Source of the DNA: Neocallimastix lanati (nom. inval.)
Taxonomy: Eukaryota > Neocallimastigomycota > Neocallimastigomycetes > Neocallimastigales > Neocallimastigaceae
DNA: 14,223 nucleotides
Reading direction: 5' to 3'
Assembly: GCA_016946835.1 (NCBI GenBank)
Contig: JACVTC010000633.1
Span: 1-14,223, forward strand
The notes under the pieces are model-generated. The model was not told the DNA's origin and made no database searches. It worked only from the letters and a program-made list of their open reading frames with translations. The translations under genes and the position numbers were made by a program. Numbering within the stretch: the first letter of the stretch is position 1; each line of letters begins with the position of its first letter. Shown piece after piece: positions 1 through 8,840 of this stretch.

Positions 1-315
1 CTTTATTAAATTTAGATCTATAATAATATTCCTTATGGAATATGGTATACAAGGGAAATAAGTGTATGATCTATCTTTCAGCTTTAAATAAGTAATAAAG
101 TCACATGTTACAACATGCGTTTTCCATAACATAAAATAAATTAAAAAATTAATTAAATAAATATTAAAAGATAATTAACATAGATTTATACAAGACGATA
201 GATCATAATACATTTAAGTAATCATTAAATATAAATAAATAAATACACATAAATATAAATAAATACTATAAATAAATAAATTAAATATATAGTTAAATTA
301 TGAGTGCAGTCAACA
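1..315 (-). repeat. Copia 3' LTR (clipped at window edge)
   Basis: This direct repeat matches 6029-6342 base for base except for one extra A near 151-156 (six A against five). The inner end reads TGTTGAC on the minus strand, directly after the polypurine tract. The outer six bases, TGTTAG in the other copy, fall before position 1. Confidence 0.95.
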
Positions 316-325
316 CTCCCCCTCA
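316..325 (-). other. Copia polypurine tract overlapping the pol stop codon
   Basis: On the minus strand the sequence TGAGGGGGAG directly abuts the 3' LTR start TGTTGAC. It is the expected plus-strand primer site of an LTR retrotransposon. Its first three bases are the TGA that ends the RNase H frame, so the stop codon and the primer overlap. Confidence 0.85.
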
Positions 326-2184
326 AATAATATTTTTAGATAAAAATGTTGTTTGTAAATTTTTGTATCTTTGTCCATTTGAGTCCTTGGTTAATATGTC
401 CGCTAGCATGTTTTCAGTATCAATATATTCTAATTTACTTTCTTCTTTGCAATATTGTCCCTGTTGAAATGATATCTTACACTTATATGCTTTAATTTTG
501 TATTTATTTCTCCGTTCTCCATTATTTTCTTACTTGCTTGATTATCTGTATAGATTTTAACAGTTATCCATTTGTTTAAAATTTCTTTTATTATATTTCT
601 AATCCATAATATTTTCTTTATATTTTCGGAAGTGCTTATGTACTCTGCTTCAGCAGTAGACGTAGCAACACTTGTTTGTTTCTTGGACAACCAGCATATC
701 GGACTTGTTCCCATAAGTATTATTCCTCCTGAGGTAGATTTTCTATCTTCCAAACAGCCGGCAAAGTCAGAGTCGGTATATGCAACAAGCTCCCCCTTTC
801 CATTATATTCTATCTTAAATTCTTTGGTACTATTAATATATTTTAGAATATTTATTATTTTGTTCCAATCCGATATAGTTGGATTTTCACATTTTCTTGA
901 AGCTTTATTTACAGCGAAAGCTATGTCAGGTCTAGTACATTTCGAAAGGTATATTAAGGAACCTATTGCGCTTTTGTAGATTGTTTTATCGAAAGGTTTA
1001 TTGTTTTCTGATATTTTATTATCACCAGTACATGGTGTTTTTCTTTTCTTTGTATTATCAATATTAAATTTATATAACATATTATTTATAAAATTTTTCT
1101 GTGAAATAATATATGAATTATTTTCTTTCTTTACTTCAATTCCTAATATGTATTCAATTGGATCACATTTAGATATTTTAAATTTTGATTTTATTTTATT
1201 TATTATTTGTTTAATGTATTTGTTTTCTCCAGCGATGACCATGTCGTCCACGTATAAGCCGATAATGCATTTTGTTATATTATTTTTTGTAAATTTGAAA
1301 ATACATTGTTCGGATTTAATTTGAATGAACTCATTTTTTATTAGGAATTTTCTAATGGTATTATACCATTGTCTACCAGATTGCTTAAGGCCATACAAAG
1401 CTTTGTTGAGCTTCCAATATCCCCGCCCAAAGCGCGTATCGCCTTTAGGAATAGTAGTATAAATATCTTTATCAAGCGGAGCATTAAGGTAAGCGGCCTT
1501 TATATCTAGCTGGAAAATATTCCACTTAAGAGCAGCAGAAATAGCGAATATTAATTTAAGACCATCAATGTTTAGAGTAGGAGAATAAGTTAATTCATAA
1601 TCGATTCCCCATTTTTGTTTAAATCCACGAGCAACTAAACGAGCTTTATATTTATAAATATTATTATTTGAATCACGTTTAGTGTTGAAAACCCATTTTG
1701 TGGTAATGATGTTCTTGTTTTTAGGTACATTTTTAACAAAAGTCATAATATTATTAGAATAAAGGTTATTAAGTTCATCATTAATAGCCTCAATCCAGTT
1801 ATTTTTGTCTTCACTGTTTATTGCTTCTTCATACGTATTAGGAATGTGACAAAATATAGAAGCAATAATAATGTCGTTGATTTGGTCTAGTTTTCTACGA
1901 GAACTAATATTAGTAGGTGCAGTCTCTTTATATTTTGGACTAAGTGGTCTTTTATGGATATTGCCATATTCTGTATTGGCTACAATGTCATCCATAATTT
2001 CATCTTTATTAAAATCAATAACACTTGATGCATCTATAAGAGATTTGTGGGCATAATTTTCTTTGTAAACTATATTATTGTTGTTAAATTTATTATTTAT
2101 TTCGTTATTATTAGTAGGTGAAATTTCGTCTGTTTTTGAGAAATTTGGTTGGTTGAAGAATCGGTTATTAAAGGTAAATTCTGA
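323..2184 (-). CDS. Copia pol, reverse transcriptase and RNase H part (frame-broken)
   Basis: One frame is open from 2184 to a stop at 430. Numbering from the ATG at 1995, the RT has LDIKAAYLNAPL with catalytic D164, LYGLKQSGRQW near 200-210 and the YVDD box at 248-251. RNase H follows, with D408 in TDSDFAGC, E449 in STAEAEY and D484 in YTDNQAS. After YHFNRDNIAK the frame breaks near 446-448. The family-typical tail LEYIDTENMLADILTK continues in the next frame and ends at the TGA at 323-325. One extra A in the run GCAAAG would rejoin the two. It makes cDNA from the element RNA inside the virus-like particle. No true start is expected here, because this is the downstream part of a polyprotein. 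Confidence 0.92.
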
Positions 2185-2300
2185 TTAATATTATATGGAA
2201 GAGTTATATTTTTAAGATTTTCCATTACCGTATTTTTATTATCTGAAGGAATATTATTGATATCTATTGTAGGAGTGGAGAAATTATAGTTTTTCTTCAT
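2097..2300 (-). pseudogene. Copia pol linker fragment between two frame breaks
   Basis: This is a 67-codon open stretch, Asn- and Lys-rich, bridging the end of the integrase-side frame and the RT-side frame. Its ATG overlaps the upstream stop codon as ATGA at 2297-2300. Similar residues continue in this frame upstream of that ATG, so the real break may lie anywhere from 2297 to about 2330. It loses frame again near 2133-2137 (five T on the plus strand), where one more base would join it to the RT frame. It is best read as disordered linker of the polyprotein rather than as a separate gene. ATGA-coupled reinitiation is possible but less likely. Confidence 0.7.
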
Positions 2301-5300
2301 AGAGTCGCTGGATTTTGAATTTGTTGAATTAATTTATTATTTTTCGATAAAAAATTTTTATTAATAAAATTTTGATCATTTTTTGGTAAATTTTTGATAT
2401 TCATTGATTTATTTGAATTATTAATAGATTTATGTGAATCATTATTGTTGTCATATGTTATTATTGAATTATTTGAAGATTTTTTGATATGATATGAATG
2501 TGATTTTGCTTCAGCCAATAGATTTTCTTGAAAATTTTCATCATTTTTTGAAAAATTTTTATTATTAAAATTTTTTTTCATATTATTATTATTTATTGTA
2601 AAATTCTGTAAATTTTGGCTTGATTTTTCATTATTTAAAAATATTTTATTTTTATCAAAATTTTCAAATTCGGTTATTTTTTCTTTTCCTTTGTTCCTGC
2701 TGGAAGTTGAGGCGGCGTAAGCAGGATCTTCTGGTTTATATTTTTCAATAATGTTAGAATTAAAATTGGTATTCTTAATATTATTTCTAAACTTTTTATT
2801 ATAATTTTTATTTATTATTTCTAAATTTCTATTTATCTCATTCAAATAATTATTTTCAGAATTATTTTTGTCAACATTGTTGAAATTGAATTTCAATTTA
2901 AATTTACAATTATTTTTATTTTTAATTTCAGGATTAATTTTAGAATTAATTTCAACATCTTTATTTAAATTATGGTTATTTTTCTGGTTTATATCTTTAT
3001 TATCAAATTCTTGATTTTCTTCATTTAACGATATATTATTGACATGCTTATTTTTAATGTAATTACTTTTATGTTCTGTATTAGTAGTCCTTTCATTATT
3101 AATATTTTCATTTAAAATGTTTTCTTCATTTAAGATGTTTCTTCCATTAAAATTATTTTCATTGTTCATATTATTATCTTCATTTATATTATTATCTTCA
3201 TTTATATTATTATCTTCATTTATAATATTATCTTCTGGATTCATATCTTTTCTATTGTTGTCTTTCATAAATGAGAAGTAAGAGTCTTTATAATTGCTTG
3301 TTTCGTATTTGTGTTTACTAGGCTCTTCTTCAACGAATTCTACATCGTTAGTATAATGTATTTTATTATTTTCAATATCCATGATAATATATGAATATTT
3401 TTTATCATCAAATCCCAAGAATACGCCCTTCTTAGCATTTGGTAAAAATTTTGATTTGTGTTGTGTATCATCCCTGTAATAACACACACAACCAAAGGTT
3501 TTTAAATGTTTTAACTCTACCTTTTTGTTGTAAAATACTTCATTGGGTATTAAAAATTTATTTCCTGAATGGGGAATTAAGTTATATATGTAGCATGCCT
3601 GTTTTATGGCGAAATTCCAAAAGTTTTCTGATAATTCTGCCCAATATAGAAGAGTTTTAGCTGAATTTCTAAGAGTTCTGTTTATTCTTTCAGCTTTTCC
3701 ATTAACTTCAGGGCAACCTGGAGGAGAATAGGTTTTTTCTATTCCATTTTCTTTACAGTATTTATTAACTGTTTTATTTTTAAATTCCTTTCCTCCATCT
3801 GATTTAAATATTTTAATATTATATTCTTCAAATTGGTTATTTAAGTACTTGAAGAATTCCACAATTAATTCGGGGGCTTCGGCTTTAGATTTTAAAGTAT
3901 ATATCCATACTTTTCTTGAGAATTCATCCATGAATGTAATAAAGTATTTTTTATTATTGATAGATGAATTGTATGGGCCTGAAATGTCTGAATGTATTAT
4001 TTCTAATATTTTCGTAGCTTTTGGTGTTTTTCCTCCGTGTGATTTCCTTGACATTTTAGCTACTTTACATTCTATGCATTTAGGAGTTTTTATTTGGTGT
4101 AAACTTAGATATTTGTTTATGTTTTCTAGGTAATAATGACCTAGTCTTCTATGCCAAATTTCAAGGCTTTTTTCATCAACTTCGTTTAAAGCCATAATAT
4201 TTTTATCCTTTTCTTCAAAGTTTTTATTAATCTTGTAAGTATTTACTAAGAATTGATTATCATTTGTAGAATAATAAGTTCCTATATATACATTATTTGG
4301 ACCCCATAAGTTAAATCTACCACGTGTATAATCATCAGTGTCAATAATGACTCTATATCCTATTTTGGCCAGTTCTATTCCACTAATAAGATTTTTAGTT
4401 GCAGATTTTGAATATAATACCTTGTCTAGTCGTAAATATATTCCATTAATGTAACATTCGTAAGTACCATATCCTTCGAAGCTACACATTGTCCCATTGG
4501 CACATCTTAACTTTATTTTGCAGTGAATAAAATTATTTAGCAAATTAAAATCATTAGTTATATGTTCTCCAGCACCAGTATCATATAACCATTCACTAGT
4601 CTTATCATTTTCTTCATAATAATTGATGTTGTTTACATATAATTCCTCTTTTTTATTAGGAATTGTTATCTCCTTTGGAATAATAGAACTATCATTCACG
4701 TATTCAATTAATCCAGAAAATTTAACCTTATTGTTAATGTTTATTTCTTCTTGTTTTTCTATCAGTGCCCTTGCGTCTTCAAAATCAAAATTATCGTCAT
4801 AACTACTGGCACTGTCTGGATCAGAAATTTTACTTATTAAATGTAAAGACTTCTTTGGATGATCATTTAATGTGGTCTTTACTTGAAGCTTTTCTTGCCT
4901 CCCTTTATTATGATTTGACTTCGTCTTCATATTATATATGCAGTTTCTGGTAGAGTGTCCTTTAACTTCACAAATGTGACAATATGATTTATTATTATTG
5001 TCTTTGTTACTATTATCTTTATTATTATTGTTATATTGGTTACCATTTTGCTTTCCTCTTTTCTTAGAGTTAGAGCTTTTGTTATTATGGTTGTTGTGTT
5101 CACTTTTCTTTGAGGAATTACTAGTTCTTCTTCCTCTACTGATAAAATCTAGGTCCATTGGATCATCTTTTTCAATGGTTTTGTTATCTTCCCAATTTTC
5201 TAGGTAAGATTTTGCATAAATAAAACTTTTGAGATTATTAATATATACATTAGGGTCACTATTCAAATTAATTTGAATGATATTTTTATAATCATCCGGT

Positions 5301-5947
5301 AGTACGTTATAGAGATATTTTAATTTTTCCTTATCAGTGATCTCCACATGTTGTTCTTCCATATCATCGAAAGTTTCTTTCATAAGTTCTAGCTTTTCGA
5401 TGATTTGATTTCTATCTCTGGCTTTAATACTTCTTAACCTTTTAAGCCAGTATTCCATATCAGCATTTGAATTTCCATATTTTGATTTGAGTCTTTCCAT
5501 TATACGGAAACCATTATTAAGTCTGCTGATTTCTCTTAAAACAGAATCATCGACATTCTTACTGATCATGAGTATCATGTCAGCATCGATCCTTTCTGCT
5601 TCCTCAACTAATCTGATATGATTAAGAGGATTACCAAAAAAGTTAGTTAGCTGAGTATTGATATCAACGTCATTGTTTCGATTAATCTCAGCATTATTGT
5701 TTCGAATAGGTGCGGCAGGAGCTTGCGGCAACATTTTGGTAATTAATTTAGTAATTACCTTGTTGATAACATCGTTGACATTGGGGTTGTAATCAAAACC
5801 TACATCATTAAGTTTTCCAATGACGTCGACTTCCATGAATTCCTTAATACCTTGACGTTTAGCGGCATTGTCAATAAGGAATTTCCACTCATTAAAGTTG
5901 GATTTTCCATGGAGGCGTTGGTCCTTAGCTAAGTTAAAGTCTTGCAT
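2297..5947 (-). CDS. Copia gag-protease-integrase polyprotein, 1216 codons open
   Basis: This is the 5' part of the copia polyprotein and starts at an ATG 75 bases after the 5' LTR. Residues 1-270 resemble copia-type Gag. A CCHC zinc knuckle lies at C323-C326-H331-C336 (CX2CX4HX4C) and binds nucleic acid. The aspartic protease motif is WLYDTGAG with D456. An HHCC-type zinc site follows, with WHRRLGH at 598-604 and CIEC at 624-627. The integrase core is D654, D717 and E753, an exact DD35E spacing. From about residue 885 to the end the protein is a low-complexity Asn/Lys/Glu-rich tract of over 300 residues with a short NEDNNI repeat. That is unusually long for the integrase-RT linker. The frame ends at a TGA at 2297-2299, where a one-base shift leads on toward RT. 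Confidence 0.95.
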   Translation of the reverse strand: MQDFNLAKDQRLHGKSNFNEWKFLIDNAAKRQGIKEFMEVDVIGKLNDVGFDYNPNVNDVINKVITKLITKMLPQAPAAPIRNNNAEINRNNDVDINTQLTNFFGNPLNHIRLVEEAERIDADMILMISKNVDDSVLREISRLNNGFRIMERLKSKYGNSNADMEYWLKRLRSIKARDRNQIIEKLELMKETFDDMEEQHVEITDKEKLKYLYNVLPDDYKNIIQINLNSDPNVYINNLKSFIYAKSYLENWEDNKTIEKDDPMDLDFISRGRRTSNSSKKSEHNNHNNKSSNSKKRGKQNGNQYNNNNKDNSNKDNNNKSYCHICEVKGHSTRNCIYNMKTKSNHNKGRQEKLQVKTTLNDHPKKSLHLISKISDPDSASSYDDNFDFEDARALIEKQEEININNKVKFSGLIEYVNDSSIIPKEITIPNKKEELYVNNINYYEENDKTSEWLYDTGAGEHITNDFNLLNNFIHCKIKLRCANGTMCSFEGYGTYECYINGIYLRLDKVLYSKSATKNLISGIELAKIGYRVIIDTDDYTRGRFNLWGPNNVYIGTYYSTNDNQFLVNTYKINKNFEEKDKNIMALNEVDEKSLEIWHRRLGHYYLENINKYLSLHQIKTPKCIECKVAKMSRKSHGGKTPKATKILEIIHSDISGPYNSSINNKKYFITFMDEFSRKVWIYTLKSKAEAPELIVEFFKYLNNQFEEYNIKIFKSDGGKEFKNKTVNKYCKENGIEKTYSPPGCPEVNGKAERINRTLRNSAKTLLYWAELSENFWNFAIKQACYIYNLIPHSGNKFLIPNEVFYNKKVELKHLKTFGCVCYYRDDTQHKSKFLPNAKKGVFLGFDDKKYSYIIMDIENNKIHYTNDVEFVEEEPSKHKYETSNYKDSYFSFMKDNNRKDMNPEDNIINEDNNINEDNNINEDNNMNNENNFNGRNILNEENILNENINNERTTNTEHKSNYIKNKHVNNISLNEENQEFDNKDINQKNNHNLNKDVEINSKINPEIKNKNNCKFKLKFNFNNVDKNNSENNYLNEINRNLEIINKNYNKKFRNNIKNTNFNSNIIEKYKPEDPAYAASTSSRNKGKEKITEFENFDKNKIFLNNEKSSQNLQNFTINNNNMKKNFNNKNFSKNDENFQENLLAEAKSHSYHIKKSSNNSIITYDNNNDSHKSINNSNKSMNIKNLPKNDQNFINKNFLSKNNKLIQQIQNPATL
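3178..3231. repeat. Three 18-bp tandem units inside copia linker
   Basis: Three consecutive units begin CTTCATTTATA; the third differs by one base. On the coding strand each unit encodes the six residues of NEDNNI, so copy-number change keeps the frame. They lie in the disordered region after the integrase. Confidence 0.9.
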
Positions 5948-6007
5948 GATTTCGGAGCGGTGAAGCGAATTAATTAAGTACTTTTAATAATAAATAATAT
6001 GAGTCAA

Positions 6008-6022
6008 CTGAGACTCTTAATC
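6008..6022 (-). other. Copia primer binding site, complementary to a tRNA-Lys(CUU) anticodon arm
   Basis: The PBS lies directly next to the 5' LTR. On the plus strand, 6009-6022 reads TGAGACTCTTAATC, which matches the anticodon stem and loop of eukaryotic tRNA-Lys(CUU) as I recall it (stem TGAGA, loop CTCTTAA). The primer 3' end would fall at tRNA nucleotide 40. This resembles Drosophila copia, which is primed by a 5' half of initiator tRNA-Met cut in the anticodon loop. No 3'-terminal tRNA match (TGG start) is visible at this site. Confidence 0.65.
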
Positions 6023-6342
6023 TGTTAGCTTTATTAAATTTAGATCTATAATAATATTCCTTATGGAATATGGTATACAAGGGAAATAAGTGTATGATCT
6101 ATCTTTCAGCTTTAAATAAGTAATAAAGTCACATGTTACAACATGCGTTTTCCATAACATAAAATAAATTAAAAATTAATTAAATAAATATTAAAAGATA
6201 ATTAACATAGATTTATACAAGACGATAGATCATAATACATTTAAGTAATCATTAAATATAAATAAATAAATACACATAAATATAAATAAATACTATAAAT
6301 AAATAAATTAAATATATAGTTAAATTATGAGTGCAGTCAACA
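6023..6342 (-). repeat. Copia 5' LTR, 320 bp
   Basis: This is the complete LTR, running from TGTTGAC to GCTAACA on the minus strand, so the ends form a short imperfect inverted repeat. It should carry the element promoter. It is identical to 1-315 apart from one homopolymer A and the six clipped bases. Confidence 0.95.

Positions 6343-6414
<72 letters not shown>
6343..6414. repeat. (ATT)24 microsatellite
   Basis: There are 24 perfect ATT triplets starting at the first base after the copia LTR and ending at AAAGGA. Either copia inserted at the edge of the microsatellite or the repeat grew from the junction. A 5-bp duplication would read ATTAT on this side. Confidence 0.97.
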
Positions 6415-6416
<2 letters not shown>

Positions 6417-6505
6417 AGGATATTGAAATTCTTTATGAAATATTTTATATTATTTCTAAATATTGTCCAATATCTAATAGTAATGTAGACACTGTTATCA
6501 CAGAT

Positions 6506-6527
6506 ATGAATAATATATGAATAATAT
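6506..6527 (+). repeat. 11-bp tandem duplication in host gene
   Basis: ATGAATAATAT occurs twice, at 6506-6516 and 6517-6527. Eleven is not a multiple of three, and with one copy removed the frames on the two sides join as ITDMNNIELSSDSD. Confidence 0.85.
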
Positions 6528-6707
6528 AGAACTAAGTTCTGATTCTGATAGTAGTAACGAAGTATATAATATTAATAATATTAACAATAGAAATAATATT
6601 GTTAATAATAGTAGAAATAGTGATAGTGAAAATAGGAATATTAAAATTAGTGATAATGAAAATTATAATATCGTTACTTCTAATTTAGTGAATAGTTCAA
6701 TTGGTAA

Positions 6708-6711
6708 AAAT
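6708..6711. repeat. Gypsy target-site duplication, left copy (AAAT)
   Basis: AAAT directly precedes the LTR start TGACA here and directly follows the other LTR end TGTATCA at 13583-13586. The next bases outward differ, so the duplication is 4 bp, within the 4-6 bp expected of gypsy integrases. Confidence 0.75.
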
Positions 6712-7447
6712 TGACAAACGATTCTATTATCTTAATTTGAAGTTATTACTTCAAAAGTGATAATAGATGTATCAAGTTTGAATTAATATAAATTTAATAT
6801 GAATGAATTTATGTTATTATTATTAATAATTAAGTTATTATTATTCTAGCTTAACACTGAATTGTTATTAATTTTTCAAAATTATACATTTCTTTTGTGT
6901 TTAGAATTAATTTTTATTATTATATTTATTAATTTTTATTATTATTTATTAATTTTTATTATTATTTATTATTATAATATTTGGTTATTATTTTTTTTTA
7001 TTACATTTCTAATAACAACGAGAAATTAATTTTATAAAATATTTACAAGTATTTATATTTTTACAATAATTTAAAGTATTTACAATTTTTAATAATAAAA
7101 TAATTAAGAATAATTATATTTATAAAAATAAACAATAAAATAAACAAATAAACAATTAATACAAGAATTATTATAAACAAAGAATTCAAAATAATAAAAA
7201 AAAAGAGAAAATTGTTTACAAACTATTTACTTTTAATTAAAAAGAGAAATTAATTAACATTAATATTTCATTATTTTAAAAATTAAAATAGAATTAAAGT
7301 ATAATTTCGAGTTTAGAATTTAATTAAAATAAATCTTTTTATTATGATTTTAATTTCAAATTTTAATTTATTAATTTGTTGTTGAATAGGTTAGATATTA
7401 TTCAAGCTTTCTAATAATTTTATGCTTAAGAATTCCAATCTGTATCA
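6712..7447 (-). repeat. Gypsy 3' LTR, 736 bp
   Basis: It runs from TGACAAACG to CAATCTGTATCA on the plus strand and is very AT-rich. It matches 12848-13582 except in three runs: AAA against AA near 6716, nine A against eight near 7196-7204, and TTT against TTTT near 7312. I see no substitutions. Confidence 0.95.
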
Positions 7448-7475
7448 ATTCGTCGGCCCTTAAGAGATGACTTCG
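7448..7475 (-). other. Gypsy polypurine tract candidate (weak)
   Basis: On the minus strand the bases before the 3' LTR read AAGGGCCGACGAAT, with a similar AAGGGACGAAG about 20 bases upstream. Both are purine-rich but interrupted by pyrimidines. The pol stop TAA (7460-7462) lies inside this stretch. The position is right for a PPT, but the sequence is a poor one. Confidence 0.35.
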
Positions 7476-8840
7476 TCCCTTGAAGTCAAAGAATTTTCTT
7501 GAAGTACATATGGAAAAACATTTTTAATATGAACATTTCTATTTAAGAGTTTTCCAGTAGTTGGATCTTCTAATACTAAGGTATTGAATTTTGTTTATTA
7601 ACAACTTTAAAAGGTCCGTAAAAGTAAGGATTTAATTTACTTCTTCCTATAAGTCTTATCATTACGTAATCTCCTGGTTTATATTTCTTCTTTAGTGCAT
7701 TTTGAAATCCAATACGGTGTTCCCAATATTTATTTGCATATTCTGAATATTCAGTAGCCTGTTTTACCCAATTTTGATGTCTTAAGAAACGTCGAAATAT
7801 ATATTCTTCTTCTGATTCATTTGGATCTTTATAAATATCGGGGAACATGACTTCTAATGGCCAAGTGTCGTGTCTGCCATAAAGTAATTCGAAACTACTA
7901 AATTTTGTTTTTGAATTTTTAGTAGTTCTTAAGGCCCATAAAGCCGATGGAAGATATTCATCCCATTCAGACTCATTTTCTACTAATAATCTTAATAACT
8001 TCCCTATTTCTCTGTTTCGATTCTCAATCATTCCATTCGATTCAGGATGATGCGGGGAAACGTAATGAACCCATGAACCATAAAGGTCAATCATCATCTT
8101 TGTTACTTCAGAGATAAAGGAACTACCATTGTCGGTAATTATTATTTCAGGTGGTCCATGTCTTGTAAATATTTCAACAAGAAATTTTATTACTTCTTCG
8201 GATTTCATGTTCGGGATTGCTTTAGCTTCAACCCACTTGGTAAAATAATCGACTAAGGTTATTATATAATTGTTACCATTTTTAGTAGTTGGTAACGGTC
8301 CTATTATATCGAGTCCTACTCTAGTAAATGGTTGTTCAACAGGGGTAGCATTATCTCCAGAACTTTTTGGAAATGGTTTAGGCCTGCATGTTTGACATTT
8401 GTGACAACTTTTTATCCACATTCTTACATCATTCCAAATGCCAGGCCAATAGTAAGATTGCATAATTCTATTAGTAGTTTTCTCTGCTCCTTCATGTCCT
8501 ACTAAATGGGCACGATTAATAATATCCTTTTTGTCTTCATCTTTATAGATAACTTTTAAATAAAGATCATCTTTTTTATAATATAGAGTATTATCAACAA
8601 CTTGATAATTCTTAGTGAAGTATTTTATTATACCTTCTGGTAGATCCAAATCCCTTGGATTAAAGTCGGCTAATATTGCATTAGCGCATTGAATAATTCC
8701 TTTTGAATTTTTAGAAGGTAATCTTGATAACGCATCAGCGAATACATTTTTCTTTCCTTTCTCGTAAATAAGTTCAATCTTATATTTGTTAAATTCTTCT
8801 ATCCATCTTGCATGACGATTAGAAGTAGGAATGCTTTTTT
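7460..8840 (-). CDS. Gypsy pol, end of RNase H and integrase (frame-broken)
   Basis: The frame starts at the break near 8835-8840, where the RNase H end RHARWIEEF and the family-typical FADALSRL appear, and is open to 7576. Counting from 8649, the zinc site is H48-H52-C82-C85, the catalytic triad is D114, D173 and E209 (DD35E), and the GPF module is NPYFYGPFKVVNK near 340-351. The stop at 7576 follows NKQNSIP. The likely true tail continues one frame over (LVLEDPTTGKLLNRNVHIKN) and ends at the TAA at 7460-7462; one missing A near 7583 would explain this. Integrase joins the cDNA to host DNA. No chromodomain follows the GPF module, as in yeast Ty3. Confidence 0.93.

Larger units (their letters stand above)
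1..6342 (-). mobile_element. Ty1/copia LTR retrotransposon, nearly complete
   Basis: The element is read on the minus strand, in the order 5' LTR (6023-6342), tRNA primer binding site, gag, protease, integrase, RT, RNase H, polypurine tract, 3' LTR (1-315). Integrase lying before RT is the defining copia (Pseudoviridae) order. The window starts 6 bases inside the 3' LTR, judged from the other LTR, so the outer target-site duplication cannot be checked. Apart from one A in a homopolymer the LTRs are identical, so the insertion is young. The coding frame shifts three times (near 2297-2330, 2135 and 447), each compatible with loss of one base from a homopolymer. All catalytic residues of protease, integrase, RT and RNase H are present. 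Confidence 0.96.
6415..6711 (+). pseudogene. Unrecognised host gene, 5' visible part, split by nested insertions
   Basis: I do not recognise this protein. From about 6415 one frame encodes KDIEILYEIFYIISKYCPIS and runs to ITDMNNI, then stops at 6518-6520 because of an 11-bp tandem duplication (6506-6527). The frame that starts at the ATG at 6517 continues with the Ser/Asp/Asn-rich low-complexity stretch ELSSDSDSSNEVYN to NSSIGKN. There the gypsy LTR supplies a TGA (6712-6714). With one duplication copy and the inserted elements ignored, the frame passes straight into 13727-14135. The sequence upstream is hidden behind the microsatellite and copia, so the start and any splice site are unknown. 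The AAAG before GATATTG could be an intron acceptor, but that is only a guess. Confidence 0.6.

Noticed and set aside
572-1324. Plus-strand open frames opposite copia RT and RNase H
   Set aside because: The minus strand carries complete RT and RNase H motifs; the plus-strand products are Phe/Leu-rich antisense shadows with no domain.
2297-2300. ATGA as programmed stop-start coupling in copia
   Set aside because: Matching residues continue upstream of the ATG in the new frame, and the other breaks in this element need the same one-base change, so an indel is simpler.
3178-3231. CRISPR-like array
   Set aside because: The units are contiguous 18-bp copies without spacers inside a coding linker; this is a simple tandem repeat.
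3439-5207. Plus-strand open frames opposite copia gag-integrase
   Set aside because: These are antisense shadows of a long, motif-bearing minus-strand frame.
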